DNA of 64,000 bases from Selenomonadaceae bacterium (GTDB lineage: Bacteria > Bacillota > Negativicutes > Selenomonadales > Selenomonadaceae), in the NCBI GenBank assembly GCA_030523645.1, contig JAUNIB010000002.1, positions 186,001 to 250,000 of the forward strand. The letters run 5' to 3'. Of this stretch, positions 18,199 to 28,195 are shown piece after piece; position 1 is the stretch's first letter; each line of letters begins with the position of its first letter. The notes beneath the pieces were generated by a model. The model was not told where the DNA came from. It did not search any database and saw only the letters and a program-made list of their open reading frames with translations. The position numbers were made by a program, and so were the translations under genes.

Positions 18199-18684
18199 TC
18201 AAATCTCTATGTAAAGGCGTACCCGGGCAATTTTCTTACGCTCGATGTCGCGGCTGGCTTCCGGGGTCTCCCCCTCCAGCAGCAGCCGGCTGCCGTCTTC
18301 GCTGAGTCCGATCAGCTTGCCTACGATGGTCTTCTCCCCGTCGATAGGCTCATAAAGAGAAATCTCCACTGCCTTGCCGGCCTCCCGGACATAGTCTCTG
18401 TCCTTTCGCAGGACTCGGTCGAGTCCCGGTGAAGAAACCTCGAGGATGTAGGCTCCGGGAACACAGTCCTCCCGGTCCAGCTCCTCATCCAGCTTCTCAC
18501 TAAGGGCCTGGCAGTCATCAATCCCGATGCCGGACTCCTTGTCAATGAAGACCCTCAGGTACTGCTCATGTTCCTTGACAAATTCTACATCGACCACTTC
18601 AAGCTCGCTGCCGGCTGTAAGACGGCGGGCAATTTCCTCTACGCGGTCCTCTACTGCTGCACTTACACTCTTTCCTTTGGCCAT
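18199..18684 (-). CDS. rimP: ribosome maturation factor RimP
   Basis: Assists 30S subunit assembly. From ATG 18684 it is 161 residues, the usual length. AAGGAGG lies 7 bases before this ATG, whereas the open frame upstream to 18831 has no good site and contains the leader hairpin. Family motifs are LEVVDVEFVKE, LRVFIDKESGIGIDDCQ and YILEVSSPGLDR. It is the first gene of the nusA-infB operon, with its own promoter about 110 bases upstream. Confidence 0.93.
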   Translation of the reverse strand: MAKGKSVSAAVEDRVEEIARRLTAGSELEVVDVEFVKEHEQYLRVFIDKESGIGIDDCQALSEKLDEELDREDCVPGAYILEVSSPGLDRVLRKDRDYVREAGKAVEISLYEPIDGEKTIVGKLIGLSEDGSRLLLEGETPEASRDIERKKIARVRLYIEI

Positions 18685-18737
18685 ACGCATGCCTCCTTTG
18701 CATTTTTCAATTAAGCGATATTTCCAAATGGTAATAA

Positions 18738-18767
18738 ATGAAGAGTGGGCGCTAACCCACTCTTCAT
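18738..18767 (-). promoter_or_regulatory. leader hairpin before rimP
   Basis: A perfect 12-bp stem (ATGAAGAGTGGG with CCCACTCTTCAT, loop of 6) lies between the operon promoter and the rimP start. It has only a weak T-rich tail, so it may be a stabilising or regulatory structure, or a partial terminator. Confidence 0.6.
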
Positions 18768-18792
18768 TCACAAAACATTCACTTATAGCTGA

Positions 18793-18821
18793 AGTATACC
18801 ACTTCTCACGGGAAATGTAAA
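18793..18821 (-). promoter_or_regulatory. promoter of the rimP-nusA-infB operon
   Basis: On the minus strand TTTACA (18821-18816) and TATACT (18798-18793) are spaced by 17 bases, giving a start near 18786. Confidence 0.75.
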
Positions 18822-18866
18822 CATTTATCACAAAGAATATGAATAAAGTCTGACATTAAGGAAGGA

Positions 18867-19367
18867 TTACATGTGCTTTACCGGTACCGGTCCGCGGGAA
18901 AGTGCGATTGCTCCGGTACGGGCAATCTCGATAATCTCATACTCGGAGAGGACTTCACAGAGTGCGTCGATCTTGCTCTCCTCACCGGTAAGCTCAATGA
19001 CTACATTTTCCGGGCTTACATCGACAATCTTCGCTCTGAAGATATTGACTACGTTGATAATATCGGCACGATTGTCCTTAGTGGCATGTACCTTGATGAG
19101 CACCAGCTCACGGCCGATTGATTCAACCTCGCTGAGATTTACAATCTTGATTACATCGATGAGCTTGCCAAGCTGAGTCATAACCTGATTCAGCTCGTGG
19201 TCACTGTCGACAGATACCACGATATTGATGCGGGTGACATCGGCTTCTTCGGTATAGCCGGCTGAGATGCTTTCAATGTTGAAGGCGCGGCGGCTGATGA
19301 GGCCGGAGACATGAGTCAGTACGCCCGGCTTGTTGTCTACAAGGACAGCGAGAAGATATTTTTTCAC
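18867..19367 (-). CDS. ilvN: acetolactate synthase small (regulatory) subunit
   Basis: The valine-sensitive regulatory subunit of acetohydroxyacid synthase, 166 residues. An N-terminal ACT domain (YLLAVLVDNKPGVLTHVSGL, RRAFNIESISAGYTE) is followed by the ALS_ss_C domain (AKIVDVSPENVVIELTG). It overlaps ilvB by 4 bases (ATGA), so the two subunits should be made together. Confidence 0.95.
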   Translation of the reverse strand: MKKYLLAVLVDNKPGVLTHVSGLISRRAFNIESISAGYTEEADVTRINIVVSVDSDHELNQVMTQLGKLIDVIKIVNLSEVESIGRELVLIKVHATKDNRADIINVVNIFRAKIVDVSPENVVIELTGEESKIDALCEVLSEYEIIEIARTGAIALSRGPVPVKHM

Positions 19368-21055
19368 TTGTCATTACCTCCCAGCATCATGTTGTCCAGT
19401 GCCTCTCCCGGAGCGACCATCGGCAGAACATCGTCATCCTCGGGAATCATTACATCCACGAGAGCGGGGCCTTCATAGTCAAAGGCTTCCTGCAGGACGG
19501 CCTGCAGCTTCTCCGGCTCGCTGACCCGATAGCCCTTTACGCCCATGGCTTCGGCCAGCTTCACCAGGTCGGTCTTGCCTTTGAGGATAGTGTTGGAATA
19601 GCGTTCCCCGTAGAAGGCGCGCTGCCACTGCGTAACCATGCCCAATACATGATTGTGCAGCACTACAACCTTTACACGGATGTCGTTATCTGCGGCGGTG
19701 GCAAATTCCTGACAGTTCATCATGATACTGCCGTCACCGGTAAAGAGGACGACCTGCTTGTCCTGATTGGCCAGCTTAGCGCCGATAGCTGCCGGCAGGC
19801 CGTAGCCCATGGTACCCTGTCCGCCGGAGGTGATGAACTTCCGCGGCTCACGGGCATTGTAGAACTGAGCGGCCCACATCTGATGCTGACCGACATCGGT
19901 AGCTACGATATCATCCTTGCCCAGCATCTTGCTGACGGTCTCCACAATCTGAGGACCGGCGATTATATTGTCTCTCTTTACATAGGAGAAGGGTTTATCC
20001 TGATTGAGGGCTCTTACATGAGCCAGCCATTCGCCGTAGGTCTCGGCAAAGGCAAACTCCTCGGCCTCCAGACTGTCGGCAAAGCGCGGCAGGCTCCAGC
20101 CCAAATCGCCCTTTACCTGATAGTCTACCGGCACATTCTTGCCGATTTCTGCCGGATCAACCTCGAAGTGAGCAATCTTCGCCTTGGGGGCAAATACCTC
20201 AAGCTTGCCGGTAACACGGTCATCGAAGCGGACACCGATGCCGAGGACCAGGTCAGCCTCAGTCATGGCAATGTTTGCCGCGTAGGAGCCGTGCATGCCA
20301 ACCATGCCAAGGAAGTGGCTGTCATCTCCCGGCACGCAGCCGAGACCCATCAATGAGCTGACTACGGGGATATCGGTACGAGCCACGATACGGCGAATTT
20401 CCTTGGATGTATTGGAGAGGGTAACACCGCCGCCTACGAAGAGCAGCGGCTTCTTTGCCTCTTCGAGAGCAGTGATGACCTGCTCTATTTCAGATTCCTT
20501 GCCGGGATTCTCGCCGCGATAGCCCTTGAGGTTTACAGACTCGGGGTAAGTGTAGTCAATCTTCGCTGCGAATACATCCTTCGCAATGTCGATTACTACC
20601 GGACCGGGACGACCAGTCCGGGCAATGTAGAAGGCTTCCTTCAAGACTCTGGGCAGATCTTCGACCCGCTTAACGAGATAATTATGCTTGGTAATCGGGG
20701 TAGTGATACCTACGATATCCGCCTCCTGGAAGGAGTCCTTGCCGATATAGGGGTTGCCTACCTGTCCGGTAATGCAGACCATCGGAATAGAATCAATATA
20801 TGCGGTGGCAATGCCGGTGACAAGATTCGTAGCACCGGGGCCGGAGGTGGCAAATACAACGCCCACCTCGCCGGTGGAACGGGCATAGCCGTCGGCTGCG
20901 TGAACTGCACCCTGCTCATGTCGGGTCAGAATATGGGGGAACTCCATCTGATAGACAGCATCATACAGAGTGAGAACCGCGCCGCCGGGGTAGCCGAATA
21001 CTACCTTGACGCCTTCTTTTCTCAGGCTGGTGATGATAGCCTCTGCACCATTCAT
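19364..21055 (-). CDS. ilvB: acetolactate synthase large (catalytic) subunit
   Basis: A ThDP- and FAD-dependent enzyme starting branched-chain amino acid synthesis from pyruvate. It has about 563 residues. The catalytic Glu is in TRHEQGAVHAADGYAR, FAD-binding residues surround VLGIGVRFDDRVTG, and the ThDP motif is GDGSIMMNCQE. ATG 21055 is preferred; two TTG codons just upstream are also in frame and one of them fits the GAGGG site better, so the exact start is uncertain by six bases. No other ilv or leu genes follow. Confidence 0.95.
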   Translation of the reverse strand: MNGAEAIITSLRKEGVKVVFGYPGGAVLTLYDAVYQMEFPHILTRHEQGAVHAADGYARSTGEVGVVFATSGPGATNLVTGIATAYIDSIPMVCITGQVGNPYIGKDSFQEADIVGITTPITKHNYLVKRVEDLPRVLKEAFYIARTGRPGPVVIDIAKDVFAAKIDYTYPESVNLKGYRGENPGKESEIEQVITALEEAKKPLLFVGGGVTLSNTSKEIRRIVARTDIPVVSSLMGLGCVPGDDSHFLGMVGMHGSYAANIAMTEADLVLGIGVRFDDRVTGKLEVFAPKAKIAHFEVDPAEIGKNVPVDYQVKGDLGWSLPRFADSLEAEEFAFAETYGEWLAHVRALNQDKPFSYVKRDNIIAGPQIVETVSKMLGKDDIVATDVGQHQMWAAQFYNAREPRKFITSGGQGTMGYGLPAAIGAKLANQDKQVVLFTGDGSIMMNCQEFATAADNDIRVKVVVLHNHVLGMVTQWQRAFYGERYSNTILKGKTDLVKLAEAMGVKGYRVSEPEKLQAVLQEAFDYEGPALVDVMIPEDDDVLPMVAPGEALDNMMLGGNDK

Positions 21056-21093
21056 CAACAAATCAAATCCCTCTTTTCGGAGTAAAATAAACA

Positions 21094-21113
21094 GGCCGGT
21101 GAAACCACCGGCC
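21094..21113 (-). terminator. hairpin between thiE and ilvB
   Basis: GGCCGGTG pairs with CACCGGCC around a 4-base loop, followed on the minus strand by TGTTTATTTTACT. It sits 52 bases after the thiE stop and 40 before ilvB. It either ends the upstream operon or attenuates ilvBN. Confidence 0.65.
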
Positions 21114-21165
21114 GAAAGTGACTAGGTTTACAGTTTTACATTTTATCACAAATCATTTCAAAAGG

Positions 21166-21861
21166 CTAGAGAAGGGCGAATTTTTTCATAGCCGCTGTAA
21201 GGGCGGCAATTTTTGCACCGATGTCCTCTGCCATGGTGATGTCGGAAACCACAGCACAATGCTCGGCACCTACCGCAGCTACGGCACCGATGTTATGCTC
21301 CTTGATTCCGCCGATGGCAACGAATGGCAAACCTGTCTCCGCGTGAGTGTCTGCTGCCAGCTCGATATAATCAAGGCCGGTAACCGGAGCCGGCTTTTCC
21401 TTTGTCTGCGTGGGATATACGGGGCCTGCGCCAATGTAGTCAATCACGCCTTTTTTATATAGCTCAACGGCTCCTGCCAAATCCTCCGGGTTGTGAGTGG
21501 AAAGGCCGATGACCATATCCTCTCCCACCAGCTTACGGACTTCCTCCGCCGGCAGGTCATCCTGTCCCACATGAACGCCGTCGGCACCGATGATAAGAGC
21601 TAAATCCACATAGTCGTCCACGATGAGAGCCGCTCCGTACTCCTCAGTCAGCTTACGCAGCAGCAGTCCCTCCTCGTACATCGCCCGGAGAGCCTTTTTC
21701 TTTTCCCGGTACTGGACAAACTTTGCCCCGGCCTCCAGCGCCGCTCTGACCACCATCAGATTGCCGCGGCCGGCAGACTGGCCTTCGTCGGTGATTACAT
21801 ATACAGGACTCTCTTCAAATCGGGCTATTGCTTCCCGACGGCTCAAAACATTCTTTTCCAT
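21166..21861 (-). CDS. thiE: thiamine-phosphate synthase
   Basis: Joins HMP-pyrophosphate and thiazole phosphate to thiamine phosphate. The 231-residue TIM barrel has QYREKKK, GADGVHVGQDDLP, GAGPVYPTQTK and the phosphate-binding AIGGIKEHN. No other thiamine gene is adjacent. It starts directly after the Nif3-like gene and is probably the last gene of the dnaG-rpoD-trmK-nif3 group or of a shorter unit. Confidence 0.95.
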   Translation of the reverse strand: MEKNVLSRREAIARFEESPVYVITDEGQSAGRGNLMVVRAALEAGAKFVQYREKKKALRAMYEEGLLLRKLTEEYGAALIVDDYVDLALIIGADGVHVGQDDLPAEEVRKLVGEDMVIGLSTHNPEDLAGAVELYKKGVIDYIGAGPVYPTQTKEKPAPVTGLDYIELAADTHAETGLPFVAIGGIKEHNIGAVAAVGAEHCAVVSDITMAEDIGAKIAALTAAMKKFALL

Positions 21862-22674
21862 TTACACTACCTCGAAGGGGTCAGCGGCGGTATTGTCCGC
21901 CATGACCTCGATATCGTATCCGCGCTCTGTCAGTTCCCCGCTCACTCTGGCGGCAATAACCTCGGCAATAAGCTGCTCCGTGGGGAAATGTCCCGCATCT
22001 ATTACCGGCAGTCCCAGCTCCTGCGCATGACGGGCGTCATGGTATTTCACATCGCCGGTTACATAGACATTTGCTCCCGCGAAAACAGCCTTGTCGATAA
22101 ATTCCGCTCCGGCTCCGGAGCATAGCGCCACTTTTTTGACAGGCTTTTCTTTATTGCCGAAGGGACGAATAAGGCGTACATGGTCAGCGCCCAAACGCTC
22201 CCTCACCTCCTCGGCAAACTCCCGGAGACTGAGCGGGACTTCCGTTTCCCCGACCCGGCCAAGGCTGTCACCCGTATCTGTAATGACAAAAGACTGCAGC
22301 GATTTCAAGCCGATTCTCTCAGCCAGAACATCATTTACTCCACCCTCGGCAATGTCGAGATTTGTATGTGCGGCTATGACCGCAATATCATTGGCCAGCA
22401 GCTTTTGCAGCAGACGGCCCAGCGGCAGGTCTGTCCGCAGGTGCTTCTGACCACGGAAGATGACCGGATGATGAGCGATTATTAATCCGCAGCCCTTCTC
22501 TATGGCTTCATCAACCACAGATTCCAGCACATCAAGGCAGGTCATTATCTTCGTTACCCGGCGGGCAGGACTGCCCACCAGCAGTCCCGGATTGTCCCAG
22601 GACTCGGCCAGCCGCTTCGGTGCCCAGCCTTCCATTATGTTCATTATCTCTGCCACAGAGCATTCTTTTTTCAT
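21862..22674 (-). CDS. Nif3-like dinuclear metal-centre protein
   Basis: A 270-residue member of the NIF3/YqfO family, conserved and of unclear function, forming a hexameric toroid with a dimetal site. Candidate ligands are the His pair in IIAHHPVIF, His and Asp in AAHTNLDIA, and HFPTEQ near the end. It lacks the internal PII-like insertion of Bacillus YqfO. Its start overlaps the trmK stop (ATGA), a pairing of trmK with nif3 seen widely in Firmicutes, which hints at a tRNA-related role. Confidence 0.88.
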   Translation of the reverse strand: MKKECSVAEIMNIMEGWAPKRLAESWDNPGLLVGSPARRVTKIMTCLDVLESVVDEAIEKGCGLIIAHHPVIFRGQKHLRTDLPLGRLLQKLLANDIAVIAAHTNLDIAEGGVNDVLAERIGLKSLQSFVITDTGDSLGRVGETEVPLSLREFAEEVRERLGADHVRLIRPFGNKEKPVKKVALCSGAGAEFIDKAVFAGANVYVTGDVKYHDARHAQELGLPVIDAGHFPTEQLIAEVIAARVSGELTERGYDIEVMADNTAADPFEVV

Positions 22675-23363
22675 AGAGCCTTCTCCCATACGGTCAGTTC
22701 ATTTTTCTGCCGGGCATATTCGGGGGACGCCTCGGCATTCTTACCCTGCTCCATCCCTCTGATTGCCCGGCGGAGCTTCGCTATGTTTTCTTCGGCGTAT
22801 TTCCTCCACAGCTCCGGTGCCTTCTCCCGCAGGAAAAAGCCTGTTACCAGCTGCTCCTCTGACGGAGCAGGAACATCTGCCGCCGCCAGTTCTGCTGCCA
22901 GCACAACATAGATATGGCCGTTTTCTTCGGCCATGGCCTCGTCAACGATTTTCCAGCCTGCCGCAAAAATACGACGGCGCACCTCCGGTATGTCCGTCTG
23001 GGGCTGGAGGACAATCCTCGGACTGTTGGTCAGGACAGCTTTCCCAGCCGCCAAAATGCTCAGCATCAGCTCGCCGCCCATGCCGGCAATGGTTATCAGC
23101 TGAGCCTCGCCAGCTGAAAGAGAAGCCAGTCCGTCCCCCTGCCGCACCTCGACAGTATCCGTCAGATTTTCCCCGGCAACCGACCGGCGAGCAGCCTCGC
23201 AGGGGCCGGCATTTTTATCCGAGGCTACCACCTTCTCACAGATACCGCACTTTGCCAGCTCCATGGCCAGCTTGGCATGATCGGTTCCAATATCGGCACC
23301 GCATTTATATTTACCGCCGCCGGCAAGGGCCGCTACTGCCTCTAAACGAGGACCTAAATTCAT
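22671..23363 (-). CDS. trmK: tRNA (adenine(22)-N1)-methyltransferase TrmK
   Basis: A SAM-dependent enzyme methylating A22 in the D-loop of some tRNAs; 230 residues. The Rossmann motif is ADIGTDHAKLA, followed by VVASDKN (acidic SAM ligand), the family signature TIAGMGGELM and a C-terminal helical domain. It sits downstream of rpoD and is coupled to the Nif3-like gene. Confidence 0.92.
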   Translation of the reverse strand: MNLGPRLEAVAALAGGGKYKCGADIGTDHAKLAMELAKCGICEKVVASDKNAGPCEAARRSVAGENLTDTVEVRQGDGLASLSAGEAQLITIAGMGGELMLSILAAGKAVLTNSPRIVLQPQTDIPEVRRRIFAAGWKIVDEAMAEENGHIYVVLAAELAAADVPAPSEEQLVTGFFLREKAPELWRKYAEENIAKLRRAIRGMEQGKNAEASPEYARQKNELTVWEKAL

Positions 23364-23419
23364 ATCTATCTACCTCACAACCGGCCTGCAGCAGCCAGTC
23401 ATATACTGCTGAAACACGA

Positions 23420-23453
23420 AACGCCAACAGAGCATTGCCGCTCCGTTGGCGTT
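23420..23453 (-). terminator. hairpin after rpoD
   Basis: ACGCCAACGGAGC pairs with GCTCTGTTGGCGT (one wobble), just after the rpoD stop. The T-tract is better on the plus strand than on the minus strand, so termination of rpoD may be partial and allow readthrough into trmK. Confidence 0.6.
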
Positions 23454-23459
23454 TTATTT

Positions 23460-25421
23460 TTAATCCAGGAAATCCCTCAGCTTGCGGCTGCGGCTGGGAT
23501 GACGAAGCTTGCGGAGTGCCTTCGCCTCTATCTGGCGAATACGCTCTCTTGTTACGCCGAAGCTCTGGCCTACCTCTTCGAGAGTTCTCGCCCGGCCGTC
23601 ATCAAGACCGAAGCGGAGACGAAGAACCTTTTTCTCTCTCGGGGTGAGGGTATCAAGAACCTCCTCCAGCTGCTCCTTCAGCAGCGTGAAGGACGCGGCA
23701 TCTGCCGGAGCCGGGGCATCGTGGTCCTCGATAAAGTCGCCGAGATGCGAATCTTCCTCTTCACCGATGGGTGTTTCCAGGGAAACCGGTTCCTGAGCAA
23801 TCTTCAGTATCTCTCTGACTCTCTCCACATTGAGATCCATCTTCTCGCCGATTTCTTCCAGAGACGGGTCACGGCCCAGCTCCTGAAGAAGCTGACGGGA
23901 TACGCGAATGAGCTTGTTGATGGTCTCTACCATGTGAACCGGGATACGGATAGTACGAGCCTGGTCGGCGATTGCGCGAGTTATAGCCTGACGAATCCAC
24001 CAGGTTGCATAGGTACTGAACTTATAGCCCTTGTTGTAGTCGAATTTCTCGACGGCCTTTATGAGACCGAGGTTGCCTTCCTGAATGAGGTCAAGGAAGA
24101 GCATTCCGCGGCCTACATAACGCTTGGCTATAGAGACAACAAGACGGAGGTTTGCTTCGGCCAGACGCTTCTGGGCCTCGATGTCGCCGCTCTCCATGCG
24201 CTTGGCCAGCTCTATTTCCTCGTCGGCGGTAAGCAGTGCTACCCGGCCGATTTCCTTCAGGTACATACGAACCGGGTCATCAATGGCTATACCTTCGGGA
24301 ACGGACAAATCAAGCTCAGGGCCGTCGTCGTCCTTGCCGTCCTCATCGTCGGCCTCTCCGTCAATGTCCATATCCTCGCTGCGGTCTACATCCACAGAAA
24401 GACCGGAATCCATTTCCACATCAAGGTCGGAGGAGATTGTTTCATCCGAATCGTCATCTATCTTATAGTCAATCTCAATGCCGTGCTTAAAGAGTCGGGC
24501 ATAAATCTCATCTACCATGTCCGGCTCAACAAACCGGTTGCCGATAGCAGCATCCACATCATGGTTTGTGAGGCGCTTGTGACTCTGCTTGCCCTTTTGA
24601 ACCAGGACTTCACAAATCTTGTCCAGCTCCTCGGCCGTGATTGTCTCCTCGTCTCCTGCTCCGAGCATCTGCTCGTCAACGGACCTTTCTGCATCGGCGG
24701 CCTTTGCCTCAGACTTGGCAGTCTTTGCTTTCTTTGTGCGCTTCTGCTTGGGCGCCTTTGCCAAAGGCTCCTCTGCCTCTACCTTTGCCAGCTCGCCATC
24801 GGTGGGCTCTTCCGTGTCATCAGCGGCAGCGGAATTGACAGCTACTGCCAGCTTATCCAGCGCAGCGGCGGAAAGGGTCTCTGACTCGGCAGCTTCATTT
24901 TTTTCCGGCTCCGCGGCAACCTCAGGTTGCTTCTCCGCAGGGGCAGAGACAGACTTCTTTGCGGCTGCCTTTTTCTTTGCCGGTTTCTTCTTTTCTGCGG
25001 CAGGAGCTTCTTCAGCCTCTGCTGCATCAACCGCCTCAACAGACTTCTTTTCCTCTGCGGCAGGCTTTTTCACCGGCTTCTTCTTTACCGGTTTCTTCTT
25101 TTCTGCGACAGGAGCCTCCTCAGCCTCTGCTGCTGCAACCGCCTCAGCTGGCTTCTTTTCCTCCGCGGCAGATTTTTTTGCCGGTTTTTTCTTTGCCGGC
25201 TTCGCCTCTGCCGCAGTCTCCGGCTGCTCAGCGGACTCAGTCTTAGCCGCTGTCTTCTTCACCGCAGACTTCGCCGTACTCTTGGCAGCTGCTTTCTTTG
25301 CCGGCTTCTCAGCCGCCTTCTTCTCTGCTGCCTTCGGCTCTTCCTTTACCTCCGGAGCAGTCTCCTTTGCGGCTGTCTTTTTCTCAGCCTTGGTCTCAGC
25401 CGCCTTTTTCTTCGTTGCCAT
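23460..25421 (-). CDS. rpoD: primary sigma factor RpoD with long Lys/Ala-rich N-terminal tail
   Basis: The housekeeping sigma factor; 653 residues from ATG 25421 (GGAGG 7 bases upstream). The last 276 residues are a standard core: region 1.2 ([14 protein letters not shown]), 2.3-2.4 ([20 protein letters not shown]), region 3, and 4.2 ([26 protein letters not shown]). A region 1.1-like domain starts near residue 264, with an acidic linker after it. Residues 1-263 are Lys/Ala/Glu/Pro-rich, resembling histone-H1-like tails, and include a tandem repeat of about 36 residues (AEEKK..EAV..AEAEEAP..). Most primary sigma factors lack such a tail. Confidence 0.97.
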   Translation of the reverse strand: MATKKKAAETKAEKKTAAKETAPEVKEEPKAAEKKAAEKPAKKAAAKSTAKSAVKKTAAKTESAEQPETAAEAKPAKKKPAKKSAAEEKKPAEAVAAAEAEEAPVAEKKKPVKKKPVKKPAAEEKKSVEAVDAAEAEEAPAAEKKKPAKKKAAAKKSVSAPAEKQPEVAAEPEKNEAAESETLSAAALDKLAVAVNSAAADDTEEPTDGELAKVEAEEPLAKAPKQKRTKKAKTAKSEAKAADAERSVDEQMLGAGDEETITAEELDKICEVLVQKGKQSHKRLTNHDVDAAIGNRFVEPDMVDEIYARLFKHGIEIDYKIDDDSDETISSDLDVEMDSGLSVDVDRSEDMDIDGEADDEDGKDDDGPELDLSVPEGIAIDDPVRMYLKEIGRVALLTADEEIELAKRMESGDIEAQKRLAEANLRLVVSIAKRYVGRGMLFLDLIQEGNLGLIKAVEKFDYNKGYKFSTYATWWIRQAITRAIADQARTIRIPVHMVETINKLIRVSRQLLQELGRDPSLEEIGEKMDLNVERVREILKIAQEPVSLETPIGEEEDSHLGDFIEDHDAPAPADAASFTLLKEQLEEVLDTLTPREKKVLRLRFGLDDGRARTLEEVGQSFGVTRERIRQIEAKALRKLRHPSRSRKLRDFLD

Positions 25422-25449
25422 CTCTGTCCCTCCTTCCGTTTTCTTGATT

Positions 25450-27318
25450 TCAGTTGCCCGAGAATTTCTTGCCACTGTCCAGCCCATCCATTTCTTTTTT
25501 TAGCCGTGATGCCTCCCGCAGTGCGGCGAGGGCTTCCACTGTATTTCCTTTATGGTCAAGAGCATCGGCTAAGAGCCGCTGCTCCTCATATTTATTCTGC
25601 AATATCGCCCGGCGGATAACTACGATACACTCCTCAAAGAGTCCCATAAGGTCTTCTCCAGGGACAGCGCTCATCACCGCCCGGGACAGCTCTGCTGCCG
25701 CCGCTTCGTCGAGACTGCTTTCCGACAGCTCTCTGCCGGCCGCCGCATCCTTCGCAAAGGATGCGATAATCCCGCCAATCAAGGGGTCAGGATAATCCTC
25801 CAACGGAATTTCCGCCAGCAGATAGGGCAGCGCCCCGGCATCCTGCCACAGCTGACGAACAATCACCCGCCCGGCGCTGCGTACTGACTGTTCAACTCTC
25901 ACCTTTGAAGCCGTTTTGTCTCCGGCAGCCTGCGCCGTTCCGGAAATCTGCTGACCGCTTCTCACCGCTGCGGCACCGCTGCGGTTCATCTGTCCGCCGC
26001 CGGTATATTCCGGCTGAGGCCGATACCGTGAAACACTCTGCGTAATCAGCCCTTCGTCAATAGACAACCGGCCTGCCACCTGACGGACATAAAGGTTAAA
26101 GTTGACCACATCATCCTTTACGGAATAAAGCACCGGCAAAACGCTTTTCAAAGCATCCTGCCTGCCGGACTCACTGCCCAGCTGAGCCTGCCCGAAAAGG
26201 TAATTCAGCTGATAGTCTACCACCGGCTGAGCCTCGTCTATCAGACGGGCAAAAGCCTCTTTTCCCTGCCGGCGGACAAATTCGTCCGGGTCTTTTCCCT
26301 CCGGAACAATCAGCACCTTTGCTTTGGCTCCCACTTCCCGGAGGATGCCCAAAGCCCGCATGGTGGCATTTTGCCCCGCCGCGTCACTGTCGTAGCAGAA
26401 ATAAATCTCCGGTGCGTAGCGCATCAGCAGTCTGCACTGCTCTCTCGTAAAGGCTGTTCCCAAGGACGCAACTACATTTCTTATCCCGGCAGCCGCCAGA
26501 GATATGGCGTCCATGTACCCTTCCACCACTACTACCTTTTCCGCTGTGCGGATGGCCTTTGCTGCCCGGTCGAGGCCAAACAGCATACGACGCTTATTGA
26601 ACAATGTAGTTTCTGGAGAATTCAGGTACTTCGGCTCACCGCTGTCCATGACCCGGCCGCCGAAAGCCACAATCCGGCCACGCTCATCGGCAATTGGTAT
26701 CATCACCCGATTGCGGAAGCGGTCGTATACACCGCCCCGTTCACCGTTCTTCACAAGTCCTGCTTCCAGTAGCAGAGCCTCGCTGATACCACGCTGACGA
26801 AAAGCCTTATTGAATTTATCAAAAGAATTTGGGGAGAACCCCAATGAAAACTCTGAAATAATCTCCGGCCCGATGCCGCGGGATGCCCAATAGCTCCTGC
26901 CAACGGCTCCCATTTCCGTCTTTGTCAGACAGTTGTGGAAGTAATCACGGGCCATCTGAAGAACCTGACGAAGCTGATTGTAGTGTTCGTCCCGCTGCCG
27001 CTCCTCCGGGGATTTCTCCTCCTCCGGCAGAGGCATTCCCAGCCTGTCCGCCTGAAGCTTCAACGCCTCAAAGAAGGACACATTCTCCACCAAGGAGATA
27101 AACTTAAAGACATTGCCTCCGGCATGACAGCCGAAGCAGTAGAAGAGTCCCTTGTCTCCGTTTACGGAAAAGGACGGTGTCTTTTCCTGATGAAACGGGC
27201 AGCAGCCCCAGTAATTGTTTCCCTTACGTTTCAAAGGAACATAGGAGGAAACAACACTGACTATATCCGAGGCCTCTCTGACCCGCTCGATAAAGTCTGT
27301 CATGGCGGCGCTTCTCAT
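25450..27318 (-). CDS. dnaG: DNA primase
   Basis: Makes RNA primers at the replication fork; 622 residues from ATG 27318 (GGAGGAGG upstream). An N-terminal CHC2 zinc finger is seen in [11 protein letters not shown] and YCFGCHAGG, the Toprim domain in [12 protein letters not shown] and [10 protein letters not shown], and a C-terminal DnaB-binding helical region follows. The gene precedes rpoD by 28 bases, as in the classical Firmicute macromolecular-synthesis operon without rpsU. Confidence 0.95.
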   Translation of the reverse strand: MRSAAMTDFIERVREASDIVSVVSSYVPLKRKGNNYWGCCPFHQEKTPSFSVNGDKGLFYCFGCHAGGNVFKFISLVENVSFFEALKLQADRLGMPLPEEEKSPEERQRDEHYNQLRQVLQMARDYFHNCLTKTEMGAVGRSYWASRGIGPEIISEFSLGFSPNSFDKFNKAFRQRGISEALLLEAGLVKNGERGGVYDRFRNRVMIPIADERGRIVAFGGRVMDSGEPKYLNSPETTLFNKRRMLFGLDRAAKAIRTAEKVVVVEGYMDAISLAAAGIRNVVASLGTAFTREQCRLLMRYAPEIYFCYDSDAAGQNATMRALGILREVGAKAKVLIVPEGKDPDEFVRRQGKEAFARLIDEAQPVVDYQLNYLFGQAQLGSESGRQDALKSVLPVLYSVKDDVVNFNLYVRQVAGRLSIDEGLITQSVSRYRPQPEYTGGGQMNRSGAAAVRSGQQISGTAQAAGDKTASKVRVEQSVRSAGRVIVRQLWQDAGALPYLLAEIPLEDYPDPLIGGIIASFAKDAAAGRELSESSLDEAAAAELSRAVMSAVPGEDLMGLFEECIVVIRRAILQNKYEEQRLLADALDHKGNTVEALAALREASRLKKEMDGLDSGKKFSGN

Positions 27319-27643
27319 TGTTCCTCCTCCTTCCGTCTCTCCGGCATCGTCCCTGCACAAAAGGGTAACGGAAGGGGTGATATTTCCGACGCCATTACAA
27401 TCAATCCGGGACTTTCTCTCTCACTATTGATGAAAAATTCGCCATTTGTGACAATTTTCCTGCTTTTTGTCACTCAAGTCATGTAAATTTTCTTACACAA
27501 TATATATTCCATACCGAATCACAATATCCTTTTTTTGCAAAAAAACCAAGAAAAATCCCACGCCCGTGAGGTATTTCTGTGATATAATCGAGATAATTTA
27601 GCTTATCGGGAATAAGTACATTATTTTTTAAGGACTGATTTTT
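27319..27643. promoter_or_regulatory. divergent control region between dnaG and the OstA-like gene
   Basis: This AT-rich spacer of about 325 bases separates two divergent genes. For the plus strand there is an extended -10 box, TG-A-TATAAT (TATAAT at 27583-27588), without a clear -35. The dnaG promoter could not be assigned with confidence; AT-rich -10-like sequences lie at 27490-27520. Confidence 0.45.
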
Positions 27644-28168
27644 ATGACTTCACTGAAAAAAATTTTTCTTGTCCTGCTGCTGGTGCTGACCGCAGCCGGT
27701 ACCTTCCTGCTGCCGACGGAAACGGTATATGCAGCCAGACCCAATGTCACTGCCGACAATAAGTACTTCGATATTTCCACCGGCTGCTATGTGCTCACCG
27801 GCAATGTCCGGGTGGAAATCGGCGAGCGCATCATAACGGCAAACAAGGCTGTCGTAAATCTCCTGACCATGGAGGTAAAAGGAGACGGCAATATAAATCT
27901 GGTCAGCAGTGAAGATGACATCACCTTCAGCGGTGACAGCGTAACGGTGACCGGCCGGGATAAGACGGCCTTTGTTACCGGTCATGCTTCCTTCCGGCAG
28001 GGAGAAACTGCCATTGCATCCGACAGTGCCTCCTACAACTGGCAGACTAAGCTGGCAGAATTCCGGCAGAATGTTCGCCTCACCCTCAATGGAAATCAGA
28101 CCACCCACGTCAATCTGACCTACCATGTAATAGACCGGGCCGTAGTAAATGCGGAACCGGCTCTGTAA
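27644..28168 (+). CDS. OstA/LptA-like periplasmic protein
   Basis: A 174-residue exported protein. A signal peptide (KKIFLVLLLVLTAAGTFLL, cleavage near ETVYAA) is followed by a beta-rich region of the OstA/LptA/LptC type with alternating short strands: YVLTGNVRVEIGERIITANKAVVN, DDITFSGDSVTV, ETAIASDSASY. LptA-like proteins bridge LPS from inner to outer membrane; Negativicutes have LPS, so a role in envelope lipid transport is plausible but not proven. AAGGA precedes ATG 27644. The M48 protease follows 27 bases later. Confidence 0.7.
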   Translation: MTSLKKIFLVLLLVLTAAGTFLLPTETVYAARPNVTADNKYFDISTGCYVLTGNVRVEIGERIITANKAVVNLLTMEVKGDGNINLVSSEDDITFSGDSVTVTGRDKTAFVTGHASFRQGETAIASDSASYNWQTKLAEFRQNVRLTLNGNQTTHVNLTYHVIDRAVVNAEPAL

Positions 28169-28195
28169 CTTCACCCATACTGAAAGGAGTTCCCC

